Assembly (NCBI GenBank): GCA_902775345.1
Contig: CACYLW010000005.1
Span: 36,117-100,116 of the forward strand
From: an uncultured Eubacteriales bacterium
GTDB lineage: Bacteria > Bacillota > Clostridia > Peptostreptococcales > Anaerovoracaceae
Length of the DNA: 64,000 nucleotides
Direction of reading: 5' to 3'
Positions within the stretch are counted from its first letter, which is position 1, and every line of letters begins with the position of its first letter. A program made the translations under genes and the position numbers. Under the pieces are notes generated by a model. That model ran no database searches, had not been told where the DNA came from, and saw nothing but the letters and a program-made list of their open reading frames with translations. Below are positions 8,982-18,546 of the stretch, in pieces.

Positions 8982-10240
8982 TGAACGGATATCTTATAGC
9001 AATAATACTTCTTACGCTGAGCTCCACGTTCTTCTCGGCTACCGAGACGGCGTTCAGCTCTGCGAACAAGATAAAGCTCAAGAACCTCGCTGCCGACGAC
9101 AACAAGCGCGCGGCTTACGCTCTCAGGCTCTGCGAGGATTTCGACAGGCTTATCACCGCGGTGCTGGTCGGAAACACCATATCCAACATCACCATGACTT
9201 CCGTTGCAACGGTATACGGGATCATGACATGGGGATCGAAGATAGGTCCGACCATCGCCACCATCATGGTCACTTTTCTTGTACTCGTGCTGGGCGAGAT
9301 ATCACCGAAAATACTCGCCAGGGAGTACGCGGAGGAGATCGCGCTCTTCCTGACTCCTTTTGTCAGGGCGCTCATTTTCATACTGACACCGCTGACATTC
9401 ATCTTCAACGGACTCAAGATCTTTCTTAAAAAAGCTTTCGGCAAGAACGATGAGCCGGAGTTCAGCGAGGATGAACTGCTGACAATAGTCGAAGTGGCTG
9501 AGGCGGGAGGCGCCATCGGTGAAGAGCAGAGCGAGCTCATCGCCAACGCGATCGAGTTCAATGACATAGAAGCCATCGATATCCTTACACCGAGGGTGGA
9601 CATCGTCGCGGTCGAAAGAGGAACTCCTGTTGCGGAGATCAAGAATGTCTTCAAGGAATCCGGTCTTTCGAGGCTTCCTGTGTATGAGGACGACCTTGAC
9701 AACATCATCGGTGTCATCAACCAGAAGGATCTTTACAACAACAATGTGAAGACCATAAAGGACACCGAAAAGATCATCAAGCCGGTGGCTTACGTGGCAG
9801 AGACCCTCAAGGCGGCTGTTCTTCTCAAGAAGATGCAGGCCAAGAGGACTCATATCGCCATAGTTGTCGACGAGTACGGCGGCACTACGGGACTGGTCAC
9901 ACTCGAAGACATCATCGAAGAGATCGTAGGCGATATCTATGATGAGCACGATGCGGTCACATCGAGAGATGTCAGACCGGCGGGCGATGATAAATACATG
10001 GTAGCCGGAGGAGCGAACCTTGAGGACTTCTTTGAGATGTTCGACGAGGAGATCGAAGCCGACGCCACCACGATCAACGGATGGGTGATGATAGAACTCG
10101 ACAGGCTGCCTAAGGTGGGCGACGAGTTTGATTATGAATCAAGACACAAACTGTTCCACGTCGAGGTAACCAAGGCTGACGCAAGGCGCGCTCTCATGAC
10201 GCGCATAACAGTCAAGGACAGACCGGAAGACGAGGACTGA
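8981..10240 (+). CDS. CNNM/CorC-HlyC family membrane protein (DUF21 plus CBS pair)
   Basis: A 419-residue protein with the classic architecture: an N-terminal DUF21 membrane domain of about four helices (LTLSSTFFSATETAFSSANKIKL at the start, VLVLGEISPKILAREYAEEIA), a CBS-domain pair in the middle (DILTPRVDIVAVERGTPVAEI; SRLPVYEDDLDNIIGVINQKDL; HIAIVVDEYGGTTGLVTLEDIIEEIVGDI), and a C-terminal CorC_HlyC transporter-associated domain (MVAGGANLEDFFEMF ... INGWVMIELDRLPKVGDEF). The family is linked to Mg2+ and Co2+ efflux or sensing; older annotation as hemolysin is misleading. ATG at 8981 overlaps the TAA of the giant gene by one base, with AAAGGA before it, so translation is coupled. secA follows 21 bases later. 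Confidence 0.92.
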   Translation: MNGYLIAIILLTLSSTFFSATETAFSSANKIKLKNLAADDNKRAAYALRLCEDFDRLITAVLVGNTISNITMTSVATVYGIMTWGSKIGPTIATIMVTFLVLVLGEISPKILAREYAEEIALFLTPFVRALIFILTPLTFIFNGLKIFLKKAFGKNDEPEFSEDELLTIVEVAEAGGAIGEEQSELIANAIEFNDIEAIDILTPRVDIVAVERGTPVAEIKNVFKESGLSRLPVYEDDLDNIIGVINQKDLYNNNVKTIKDTEKIIKPVAYVAETLKAAVLLKKMQAKRTHIAIVVDEYGGTTGLVTLEDIIEEIVGDIYDEHDAVTSRDVRPAGDDKYMVAGGANLEDFFEMFDEEIEADATTINGWVMIELDRLPKVGDEFDYESRHKLFHVEVTKADARRALMTRITVKDRPEDED

Positions 10241-10261
10241 TACGAAAGGAAACACATTACT

Positions 10262-13027
10262 ATGGGTTTAATGGAGAAGATCTTTGGAGATCTTAATGCA
10301 AAAGAAGTCAGAAAAGTCGAGAAGATCGTAGACGTAATAGAGTCGTACGATCAGGAAATGCAGGGCCTTTCTGACGACGAGCTGAGAAATAAAACCGTGG
10401 AGTTCAGGGCAAGGCTTGCCGAAGGGGAGACCCTTGACGACATATTGCCTGAAGCGTTCGCCGTATGCCGTGAGGCGGCATGGCGTTCACTGGGAATGAA
10501 GCATTTCAGAGTACAGCTCATAGGAGGCGTAGTACTCCATCAGGGCCGCATCTCGGAGATGAAGACAGGTGAAGGTAAGACTCTGGTGGCGACCCTGCCG
10601 GCATATCTCAACGCACTTGAGGGACGCGGCGTGCATGTCGTCACAGTCAACGACTATCTGGCCAAGCGTGACGCGGAGTGGATGGGAAAACTCTATTCAT
10701 TCCTTGGCCTCAAGGTCGGCTGCGTGATACACGCGGTCGAAGGCCCTGCCAGACACGAACAGTACATGGCTGACATCACATACGGCACAAACAATGAGTT
10801 CGGTTTCGACTACCTCCGTGACAACATGGTCACTTACAAGGAGGAACTGACACAGAGAGAACTCAACTATGCCATCGTCGACGAGGTGGACTCGATCCTC
10901 ATCGATGAGGCCAGGACACCGCTCATCATTTCCGGCAGAGGCGTTGACTCAAGCGTGATGTACAGAAATGCCAACACCTTTGTAAAGACCCTCAACGAAG
11001 GAACGGACTACAAGGTGGAGGAGAAAGACAATCAGGTGTCGCTGACTGACGACGGAGTCAAGCTCTGCGAGTCGTACTTCAAGATCGACAACTTCTCGGA
11101 TCCTGACAACATGGAACTCAACCATTACGTGCATCAGGCTCTCCGCGCGAACTTCCTCATGAAGAAAGACGTCGACTACATTGTCAAGGACGGAGAGATC
11201 CTCATCGTAGATGAGTTTACCGGACGTCTGATGTACGGAAGACGCTTCAGCAACGGTCTGCATCAGGCTATCGAGGCAAAGGAAGGCGTGAAGGTCAGGT
11301 CTGAGTCGAGGACACTCGCAACCATCACTCTCCAGAACTACTTCAGGATGTACAACAAGCTCGCCGGAATGACTGGTACTGCAAAGACCGAAGAAGACGA
11401 GTTCCGCGACATATATAACATGGACGTAGTCGTCATACCGACCAATAAACCTGTTATCAGGGAAGATAAGCAGGATTCGGTATACGCGCATCAGAAAGCA
11501 AAGTACAAGGCGATAGTCAACAGAGTAGTGGAAGCCCACGAGACAGGACAGCCTGTGCTGGTCGGTACGATCTCGATCGAGATATCCGAACTCATCAGCG
11601 GCATGCTTAAGAAACGCGGCGTAAAACATAACGTGCTGAACGCGAAGCACCACGAACAGGAGGCTGAGATCGTCGCCGAAGCCGGCAGGCTCGGAGCGGT
11701 CACGATCGCGACCAACATGGCCGGCCGTGGTACGGATATCATCCTGGGCGGCAACCCGGACTTCGAGGCGCGCAAGCAGATGCGCAAGGAAGGATATACG
11801 CCTGAGCAGATCTCATTCGCGACCGGCTTTGAGAAGACGGACGATCCTGAAATGCTTGAAGCACGCGCAAAATACAATGAGCTCCACGAGCAGATCAAGA
11901 AGGAGAGAGCTCCGGAGCAGGAGAAGGTAAAAGAACTCGGCGGACTCTGCATTGTAGGTACCGAGCGTCATGAATCCAGACGTATCGACAACCAGCTCAG
12001 AGGACGTTCCGGACGTCAGGGCGACCCAGGCAACACGCAGTTCTTCATCGCGCTCGAAGACGACCTGATGAGGCTCTTCGGAGGAGAAAGGATGCAGGGC
12101 ATACTCCAGAGAGTAGGCATGGATGAGGACGAGCCGCTCGAAGCCGGCATGCTGTCGAGATCGATCGAGAGCGCGCAGAAAAAAGTCGAGGGCAAGAACT
12201 TCGGAATACGTAAATACGTTCTGCAGTACGACAACGTAATGAACAAGCAGCGTGAGATCATCTATGATCAGAGACGCATGGTACTGAACGGCGAGGACGT
12301 CTCGGAGTACATCAGGAACATGACATACGAACTGATCGACGGCATAGTCGACCCGGTAGTCATGGAATCCAAGTATTCAGAGGAGTGGGACATCAAGAGG
12401 ATCACGGACGGCCTCGAGCAGATCACGCCTAACTTCAGGGGAAGATTCAGGGCTGACGAGGATTACCTCAGCGGCCTCGATGAGCAGCAGCTCAAGGATG
12501 ACATCAAGCGGATCTTCGACGAGATGTACGCTGAGAAGGAAGCAGAGATCGGCGAAGAACAGATGAGAGAAGTCGAGCGCATGATCCTTCTGAGAGTAGT
12601 AGACAACCGCTGGATGGATCACATCGACGCGATGGATCAGCTGAAAGACGGTATCGGACTCAGAGGTATCGGCCAGCAGGATCCTGCAGTGGCCTATGCG
12701 CAGGAAGGTTTCGCGATGTTCGACGAGATGATCGCTGACATCAGAGAGGAGACCGTCAAGTTCTGCTACAACGTGACAGTGACCACAAAGACAGAGAGAC
12801 GCAATGTTGTAAGCGGAAGAACATCTGCCGCAAAGGAAGAATACAAGGACGACACTGCAGCCCAGGCTAACGGAAAGGGAGGCAGCATGCCTTCAGCAGC
12901 TCCTAAGGCAGATAAGACGGGCAAGCAGGAGACCATAAGGCGCGACATGCCTAAGGTGGGCAGAAACGATCCTTGCCCTTGCGGAAGCGGTAAAAAGTAC
13001 AAAAACTGCTGTGGACGCAACGCGTGA
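10262..13027 (+). CDS. secA: Preprotein translocase ATPase SecA
   Basis: The motor that drives unfolded preproteins through SecYEG, 921 residues. It has Walker A MKTGEGKT at residues 100-107, the DEAD-like box in [21 protein letters not shown], the helicase motifs [10 protein letters not shown] and [13 protein letters not shown], and a C-terminal zinc-binding SEC-C motif (Cys 905, 907, 916, 917 in [13 protein letters not shown]) that binds SecB or ribosomes in other bacteria. The length exceeds B. subtilis SecA (841) mainly through internal and linker segments, including a Lys/Glu/Ala-rich linker before the zinc motif. RBS and ATG at 10262 are clear (GAAAGGAAA). In many Bacillota prfB follows secA directly; here four genes lie between. 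Confidence 0.98.
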   Translation: MGLMEKIFGDLNAKEVRKVEKIVDVIESYDQEMQGLSDDELRNKTVEFRARLAEGETLDDILPEAFAVCREAAWRSLGMKHFRVQLIGGVVLHQGRISEMKTGEGKTLVATLPAYLNALEGRGVHVVTVNDYLAKRDAEWMGKLYSFLGLKVGCVIHAVEGPARHEQYMADITYGTNNEFGFDYLRDNMVTYKEELTQRELNYAIVDEVDSILIDEARTPLIISGRGVDSSVMYRNANTFVKTLNEGTDYKVEEKDNQVSLTDDGVKLCESYFKIDNFSDPDNMELNHYVHQALRANFLMKKDVDYIVKDGEILIVDEFTGRLMYGRRFSNGLHQAIEAKEGVKVRSESRTLATITLQNYFRMYNKLAGMTGTAKTEEDEFRDIYNMDVVVIPTNKPVIREDKQDSVYAHQKAKYKAIVNRVVEAHETGQPVLVGTISIEISELISGMLKKRGVKHNVLNAKHHEQEAEIVAEAGRLGAVTIATNMAGRGTDIILGGNPDFEARKQMRKEGYTPEQISFATGFEKTDDPEMLEARAKYNELHEQIKKERAPEQEKVKELGGLCIVGTERHESRRIDNQLRGRSGRQGDPGNTQFFIALEDDLMRLFGGERMQGILQRVGMDEDEPLEAGMLSRSIESAQKKVEGKNFGIRKYVLQYDNVMNKQREIIYDQRRMVLNGEDVSEYIRNMTYELIDGIVDPVVMESKYSEEWDIKRITDGLEQITPNFRGRFRADEDYLSGLDEQQLKDDIKRIFDEMYAEKEAEIGEEQMREVERMILLRVVDNRWMDHIDAMDQLKDGIGLRGIGQQDPAVAYAQEGFAMFDEMIADIREETVKFCYNVTVTTKTERRNVVSGRTSAAKEEYKDDTAAQANGKGGSMPSAAPKADKTGKQETIRRDMPKVGRNDPCPCGSGKKYKNCCGRNA

Positions 13028-13066
13028 TACACGGCAGCTGATCATAAGTAATGAAAGGAGTCCGGC

Positions 13067-13348
13067 ATGCTGACATTTGTTATTATTCTGGTGATAGTAG
13101 TTGCAGTTTTCTTTGCACTCACCTACAACTCGCTGACGAAGGACAAGAACCGCATCGAACTCGCGGAGGTCGAGCTTCGCAAGTATGAGGAGGCGGGAAA
13201 TCCCGAGGACATCAGCAACGCAAAGAAATACTACAACGCCGTGCTTCGCGACTATAACACAAAGGTCGAGAGTTTTCCGACCAGCCTTGTCGCGAACATG
13301 TTCAACTTTCCTAAGATGCACACTGAGGAATTCGATGAAGGCCTCTAG
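13067..13348 (+). CDS. Miniature LemA-like membrane protein
   Basis: A 93-residue protein, about half the usual LemA length (~185). Residues 2-19 form one membrane helix with almost no preceding tail. The remainder keeps only the last part of the LemA helical bundle, including YYNAVLRDYNTKVESFPTS and LVANMFNFPKMHTEEF, which match the conserved LemA C-terminal segment. The central helices appear to be deleted rather than frameshifted, since the reading frame is intact and has a good RBS (AAAGGAG). The next gene encodes a DUF2207 protein, the usual LemA neighbour, which supports the family call. Function of the family is not established; roles in envelope or membrane processes have been suggested. 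Confidence 0.75.
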   Translation: MLTFVIILVIVVAVFFALTYNSLTKDKNRIELAEVELRKYEEAGNPEDISNAKKYYNAVLRDYNTKVESFPTSLVANMFNFPKMHTEEFDEGL

Positions 13349-13362
13349 AGGGGGATACTGTA

Positions 13363-15318
13363 ATGACAACTATCAAAACTCGCAGTAAGCGCATACTGAA
13401 AAGGGCGGCTGCGGTGCTGGCGATCGCGGCTGTCGCGGTCATGATGATTCCGTTCATGACCGGCGGCGCGGGAACATATGCCAGCGACAACACGATGTAC
13501 ACCACCAACTATGATGTCACCGTCGATGTCGCGGAAAACAATTCATATGATTATCATGAGCATCTTGACATGTACTATGTCACTGCTCACCACGGCATCT
13601 ACAGATTCCTGCCTATGCAGGGACAGAAGATCTCACACATAAAGGTGCCGGGCTATGATTACGAAACATACAATCAGTCAGGCTACCAGGTAATAAAGAT
13701 CGGAAGCGGCAGCTACACTCTCACCGGAGAGAATCCTTACGACATCTTCTACAACATCGCGATGTACGAGGATGAAAATAACGAGAAGGACATGCTGCTC
13801 CTCAACCTTATACCGACAGACTGGGAGACCGACATAATGTCGAGCAAATGCGTGGTCAACCTTCCGAAAGAGGCCGATCTCAGCAAGGCGAAGATCTACT
13901 CCGGTTCATACGGTACCGATTCGAACGAAGACAATGCCGTCCTTGAGACCAGTGAAGACGGAATGACCATGACTGTAACTGCGTCGGATATACCCGCGCA
14001 TCACGGCGTGACGCTTCAGCTCGAACTTCCTCAGGGATACTGGGAAGGTGCTCCGCAGTTCGGAAAACTCAGCATTGCCAACATGTTCCTGTTCCTGCTC
14101 GGACCTGTCGGAGCGATCCTGCTCTGGTATCTCTACGGCAGAGACAAACATATGGTAAAGACACTTGAGTTCTATCCGCCGGACGGCCTTACTCCGGGTG
14201 AGATAGGTTACCTCGCAGACGGCAGAGCCGACAAACAGGATGTGATCTCCACTATCGTTTACCTCGCGGATCAGGGGTATATCGAGATCGAAGAGATAGA
14301 CAGAAAGAAGTTCAGGTTCATAGGACTGAAAGAACCGGGTGCGGAAGTTCCGGAGTATGTGCGCACTATCTACAGAGGCATATTCCCGGGCGAAAAGAAC
14401 GTCAGGACGAGCACGCAGATGGCATCTTCGTCAACGTTCGGAAAGAAGTATCTGAAGTCCAAGGAACAGCTCGAGGACATGTTCAGCGGCAGCAGCGCGA
14501 TCATAAGACCGGATTCACGCGTGGCGAGAGCGGCCTGCATGGTAGCGGCCATCATGCCGTCTGCGGCATATGTAACCTGGGCAGGGATCAACGGAGACGA
14601 GATGGGCGTCTTCATGCTGGGATGGGCAGCCGTTCATATCCTGATCTCCGTATATCTCATGTGCTCTGTTTACGATAACATCCGTTCCACTTCGAAAGTG
14701 AAAACGGTTCTCAAGAGCCTTGGCGCGATATGGTTCTTCACGATGGGGGTCGGCATACTTCCGCTGGCTTCGGACGCGCTGAGCCTGCTCGCAAGACCTA
14801 AGGCTATAGCACTGGTAATGTATCTGGTGATCGGCACGCTGATAAGCATGTTCTTTGCTGTCATAGCGGTCGCAAAGACAGACAGCTATACAGACCTGCT
14901 CGGCAGAGTGCTCGGATTCAGAGACTTTATAAAGACGGCCGAACTCGATAAGCTCAACGAACTCGTCGAGGAAGACCCGGGATATTTCTATCATATAATG
15001 CCATATGCTTATGTATTTGGTCTGAGCAACAAGTGGATAAAGAACTTCGAGGATCTTCCTGTGTTTGCTCCTGACTGGTACCGCAGCCCGCGCGGCTTCG
15101 ATAGCTTTGATTACTACATGATGGGAAGAATGATGAGCGACTGCAACGCCAGCGTGCGGGACAGCATAGTGATCCCGTCTCAATCGTACGGCGGATCCGG
15201 CGGATCCGGCGGTGGCTGGAGCAGCGGAGGCGGCGGAAGCTGGAGCGGCGGAGGCGGTTTCAGCGGAGGCGGCTTCAGCGGCGGAGGTGCCGGCGGAGGC
15301 GGAGGCGGAGGCTGGTAG
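13363..15318 (+). CDS. DUF2207 family membrane protein with glycine-rich tail
   Basis: A 651-residue protein. Residues ~10-40 form a signal peptide or signal anchor (RAAAVLAIAAVAVMMIPFM), followed by an extracytoplasmic DUF2207 domain (NYDVTVDVAENNSYDYHEHLD, HHGIYRFLPMQGQ). A membrane helix at ~240-262 leads to a domain with LEFYPPDGLTPGEIGYLADGRAD and IVYLADQGYIEIEE, typical of the family, then further membrane helices (~385-435, ~450-510). The end is a run of Gly/Ser/Trp (GGWSSGGGGSWSGGGGFSGG) found in this family and in TPM-domain proteins. It is paired with the LemA-like gene 14 bases upstream, a very common pairing. The molecular role is unknown. Confidence 0.88.
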   Translation: MTTIKTRSKRILKRAAAVLAIAAVAVMMIPFMTGGAGTYASDNTMYTTNYDVTVDVAENNSYDYHEHLDMYYVTAHHGIYRFLPMQGQKISHIKVPGYDYETYNQSGYQVIKIGSGSYTLTGENPYDIFYNIAMYEDENNEKDMLLLNLIPTDWETDIMSSKCVVNLPKEADLSKAKIYSGSYGTDSNEDNAVLETSEDGMTMTVTASDIPAHHGVTLQLELPQGYWEGAPQFGKLSIANMFLFLLGPVGAILLWYLYGRDKHMVKTLEFYPPDGLTPGEIGYLADGRADKQDVISTIVYLADQGYIEIEEIDRKKFRFIGLKEPGAEVPEYVRTIYRGIFPGEKNVRTSTQMASSSTFGKKYLKSKEQLEDMFSGSSAIIRPDSRVARAACMVAAIMPSAAYVTWAGINGDEMGVFMLGWAAVHILISVYLMCSVYDNIRSTSKVKTVLKSLGAIWFFTMGVGILPLASDALSLLARPKAIALVMYLVIGTLISMFFAVIAVAKTDSYTDLLGRVLGFRDFIKTAELDKLNELVEEDPGYFYHIMPYAYVFGLSNKWIKNFEDLPVFAPDWYRSPRGFDSFDYYMMGRMMSDCNASVRDSIVIPSQSYGGSGGSGGGWSSGGGGSWSGGGGFSGGGFSGGGAGGGGGGGW

Positions 15319-15324
15319 AGCTCG

Positions 15325-15507
15325 CAGCTATCCGCGAGAAGTGTACGGCTCTCGCCTCGCTGCGGCTTAACGCAGCGGACGCTAAGCTCTGTCTTCGCAG
15401 CCGGCAGAGCAAAATAACTTAAATAGCTGCTCGCCAATCGCTAAGCGCCGGCTACCGCAGAGCCACTTCTCGCGGATAGCTGCTCGCTGACAGTGTACGG
15501 CTCTCGC
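15325..15507 (+). repeat. Intergenic mosaic element with perfect 19-bp inverted repeat and repeated words
   Basis: In the 209-base gap after the DUF2207 gene, CAGCTATCCGCGAGAAGTG (15325-15343) is repeated in inverse as CACTTCTCGCGGATAGCTG (15464-15482). GTGTACGGCTCTCGC occurs twice in direct orientation (15341-15355 and 15493-15507), TAGCTGCTCGC twice (15424-15434 and 15477-15487), and a local hairpin CGCTGCG/CGCAGCG sits at 15358-15364/15371-15377. No open frame explains it. It resembles a REP-like or degenerate non-autonomous mobile element, but no target-site duplication is visible. Confidence 0.7.
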
Positions 15508-15527
15508 ATCGCTTACTATAAGATTTG

Positions 15528-16220
15528 ATGGATAAGAAATATATTATATTCGATTTTGACGGCACTCTTGCCAATACAAACGACATAATCATCGCGTCAT
15601 GGAAGGCGACCTTTGAGCGGTACCTGGGATACTCTCCTGCGGTCAGGGAGATCGAGGCGACTTTCGGGGAAATTCTCGTGGATACGATCGGCAGGCTGAT
15701 ACCTGACGCTCCTGTTAATGAAGTCGTAGACTTTTACCGGGCCTATCAGGATTCACATCAGCAGGATTACGAGGTATATGTCTTTGAAGGTGTTAAGGAG
15801 ACTCTCAGACAGCTGAGGATGCGCGGTTGCATCATCGGCGTCGGTACGTCCAGAACTTCCTTCAGCTTCTGGAATTACATGAAAAAGCTTGGGATGGAAC
15901 ATCTGGTGGACGAGGTCGTCACAATGAATGACGTGACTTCGCACAAGCCTGATCCTGAGACCATAGATGCTGTATTGATAAAGATGATGACTAATGCAGG
16001 TGAGGCATATGATCCCGGCTACGGGATACCCGACAAGGTGCATGATGCCGCACTGATGGTAGGCGATACGAAATACGACATAGGCTGCGCCAACAACGCA
16101 GGAGTAGACAGCGTTATGGTCGGCTGGAGCCACTATGTCGATGAAGAGGCAATGCTGGCTGACGGCTTTGTGCCGACATATCACATAGATAAACCTGAGC
16201 AGTTGCTGGAACTGATATGA
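15528..16220 (+). CDS. HAD superfamily hydrolase (phosphoglycolate phosphatase-like)
   Basis: A 230-residue cytoplasmic phosphatase of the HAD IA type. Motif I is IIFDFDGTLANT (nucleophile Asp and acid/base Asp), motif II is around IIGVGTSRTSF, motif III Lys is in HKPDPETI, and motif IV is MVGDTKYDIGCANNAGV. The helical cap lies between motifs I and II, as in Gph and pyrophosphatase PpaX. The substrate is not predictable. The start is ATG 15528; a TTG at 15525 is in frame. Neither has a Shine-Dalgarno sequence, and a TATAAG at 15517-15522 lies so close that the message could be leaderless. The next gene starts 7 bases after the stop. Confidence 0.88.
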   Translation: MDKKYIIFDFDGTLANTNDIIIASWKATFERYLGYSPAVREIEATFGEILVDTIGRLIPDAPVNEVVDFYRAYQDSHQQDYEVYVFEGVKETLRQLRMRGCIIGVGTSRTSFSFWNYMKKLGMEHLVDEVVTMNDVTSHKPDPETIDAVLIKMMTNAGEAYDPGYGIPDKVHDAALMVGDTKYDIGCANNAGVDSVMVGWSHYVDEEAMLADGFVPTYHIDKPEQLLELI

Positions 16221-16227
16221 ACTGAAA

Positions 16228-18522
16228 ATGAATCTGGTAACATTCCTGCACGTAATTCTTGAATCCGGATTTGCGCTGTTCTGCCTGCTGTCAGTGCTCT
16301 CTGTCCGCATGTACGACAAAGGCGACCGCAAGGCGGCAAAGGTTTTAGTCGCAACGCTGATCACGAACGCGGTGATCAATATTGCTGATGCGCTTGCATA
16401 TGTTTACCGCGGAGATCCGACAAGCCTCGGTTATAACATGGTAAGAATAAGCAACTTTGTTGTTTTTACCGGCATGTTTGTGCTGCTCGCATTCGGCAAC
16501 AGGCTGCTTGACACACTGCTTGAAGAGAAAGGCGCCGGAGAAGACAAGAGACCGTACAAGGCGGTCTACGGCCTGTGCGGTGCCGGAGTGGCACTGGTTA
16601 TCCTTTCTGCAATGTTCGGCTTTCTCTACAGCTTCGATGATCAGAACTATTATCACAGAGGAATCCTTTTCCCTGTGCTCCCGGTACTTGCCGCTGTAGC
16701 TGTTGTCATCCTGCTCGTGAGGACGCTTAATGAACGGGATGCCCTGCCTGAAGGAGAGTACCGCGCGCTGATGTGCATCTGGGTGCTTCCTGTCATGGGA
16801 ATGGCTGCCCAGACGCTGTATTACGGCATCTCGCTTTCAAACATCTGCAATTCCATAGCTGTCATTATCATGACAACAGTGTTCATCCGTGAGACCATCG
16901 ACTCCATCTCGGTAAGAAGAAGCTTCATCCTCAGCGGTGAAAGTGTAGAGCGCATCTCTGACGATCTTGAAGCTTTTCTCAGGGGCACCGGAACAGAGAG
17001 ACAGAACCGCATCAGGATACGCTTTACTGTCGAAGAAGCGCTGCTCAGCATATGGGAGCGCTTTGGGGAACTGAATATGGTAAAGGTCATCGCGAGCATA
17101 CGGTTCGGACGGCCTTCGATCAGGATCGAGCATGTAGGAGATGCATATAATCCTTTCAGCAAAACGAAATCGACTGTTGAAGAATGGAGCCGCGGGCTGC
17201 TTTCTTCAGCGGGCATCAGCCCTACCTACAGCTATTCACACGGTACAAATATAATGAAGATTCCGATGCGCAGGATGAGTGTGAATCCTGTCATCGTAGT
17301 GATATTTTCAATCATTTTCGGCATTATTGCAGGCAGCGTTGCCATGGTCGCACTGACCGAGGGCGATGCTCAGTTCGTGACAGACGGACTTCTGATGCCG
17401 GTATATGACCTGTGGAACAACATACTCTACAGTGTGTCCGCGCCGGCGATGCTCATTATAGTCATGTCCACCATGCTCGATACCCGTGAAGTATCGGAGC
17501 AGGGCGGAAACGCAGGCATAATCACAGGCAGATATTTCATAATAAGCCTTGTGCTGGGCGTGGTCCCTATAGCGGCAGCCGTGCTGATATCAGGGCACCG
17601 CTTCTCATACAACGGGTTCTCGAGAGATACGCTCTCCGACCTGATAAGAAGCTTATTCAGCGTGATCCCTGAGAACATGCTTGACCCTATAAGGGATTTC
17701 AACACAGCACAGCTCATACTGATGGGAATCATATTCGCGTATGCAGCCATGGCGGTAGGTCAGGGGGCGAGCGGGATCGTCTCTCTCATACATGAGCTGA
17801 ACCTGATATGCACGCAGCTGGCGCAGTGGATCTCTGTACTGATGCCCGGGTTTACGGTCTTCCTGACGGCACAGCTCATCATAAGCCGCAATGCCCAGCT
17901 GCTCACATCGCTTCTGGTAGTGATACCGTTTGCGATAATAGTTTCAATACTGATAATGATAAATACACTGCTGCTTGTATGCGGCAGACTTGGGGTAAAC
18001 ACCGGTGTGATGGTAAGGAAACTATGGCCGTCATTCATACTTACCCTCAGGACCGGCCTTGATGCTGACTCATACGCGCTTTCCGAAAAGATATGCGTAA
18101 AAAGCCTCGGCATACAGAAAATATTTACGAACAAGGTGCTTCCGCTTGGGCTGGTGCTCTACATGCCTGCAAGCATAGTAGGAATGATATCGTTCGTAAT
18201 ATTCGCCGCGCTGAGCAGCGGTGTGGCGATAACGCCGGTATGGATACTTAAGGCGATAGTCTTCGCGCTGATACTGCTCGTGGCAGCGCCCCCTATCCCG
18301 GGAGTAAACCTGCTGTCGTATGTAGTCATAATCGGACAGCTCGGCATAGGAAAGGAATACGTGATCGCGGCAATGGTATTCGATATATTGTTCAACGCTT
18401 TCGGAGCTGCCGCCAATCAGATGATGCTGCACCTTGATATGATCCTGCAGGCAGAACACATGGGGCTTCTCAGCCATGCTGCCCTGAGAAGCGACCGTAT
18501 TGAGGACAGCGCTGCCCGATGA
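16228..18522 (+). CDS. Fusion: 7TM membrane domain, HATPase-like domain and dicarboxylate symporter
   Basis: A 764-residue protein with three parts. Residues ~5-230 contain seven hydrophobic helices, like the membrane sensor part of some signalling proteins. Residues ~235-345 resemble an RsbW/histidine-kinase type ATPase fold (RIRFTVEEALLSIWERFGE as a degenerate N box; RIEHVGDAYNPF as a D-x-G-like box), but the N-box Asn seems missing, so ATP binding is doubtful. Residues ~350-745 form a sodium:dicarboxylate symporter domain, with helices from VIVVIFSIIFGIIAGSVA through PIPGVNLLSYVVIIGQLGI and FDILFNAFGAAANQMMLHLD. Substrate residues differ from GltP/DctA, so the substrate is unknown. A plausible role is a transporter whose activity is gated by the attached domain, or a sensor built from a transporter. 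It lies between HAD and prfB genes with no two-component partner. Confidence 0.75.
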   Translation: MNLVTFLHVILESGFALFCLLSVLSVRMYDKGDRKAAKVLVATLITNAVINIADALAYVYRGDPTSLGYNMVRISNFVVFTGMFVLLAFGNRLLDTLLEEKGAGEDKRPYKAVYGLCGAGVALVILSAMFGFLYSFDDQNYYHRGILFPVLPVLAAVAVVILLVRTLNERDALPEGEYRALMCIWVLPVMGMAAQTLYYGISLSNICNSIAVIIMTTVFIRETIDSISVRRSFILSGESVERISDDLEAFLRGTGTERQNRIRIRFTVEEALLSIWERFGELNMVKVIASIRFGRPSIRIEHVGDAYNPFSKTKSTVEEWSRGLLSSAGISPTYSYSHGTNIMKIPMRRMSVNPVIVVIFSIIFGIIAGSVAMVALTEGDAQFVTDGLLMPVYDLWNNILYSVSAPAMLIIVMSTMLDTREVSEQGGNAGIITGRYFIISLVLGVVPIAAAVLISGHRFSYNGFSRDTLSDLIRSLFSVIPENMLDPIRDFNTAQLILMGIIFAYAAMAVGQGASGIVSLIHELNLICTQLAQWISVLMPGFTVFLTAQLIISRNAQLLTSLLVVIPFAIIVSILIMINTLLLVCGRLGVNTGVMVRKLWPSFILTLRTGLDADSYALSEKICVKSLGIQKIFTNKVLPLGLVLYMPASIVGMISFVIFAALSSGVAITPVWILKAIVFALILLVAAPPIPGVNLLSYVVIIGQLGIGKEYVIAAMVFDILFNAFGAAANQMMLHLDMILQAEHMGLLSHAALRSDRIEDSAAR

Positions 18523-18546
18523 TATATATTCGTAATTGGAGGAAGA

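Noticed and set aside
15180-15437. - strand frame coding for poly-proline
   Set aside because: It is the reverse of the glycine-rich tail of the DUF2207 protein and runs into the repeat element.
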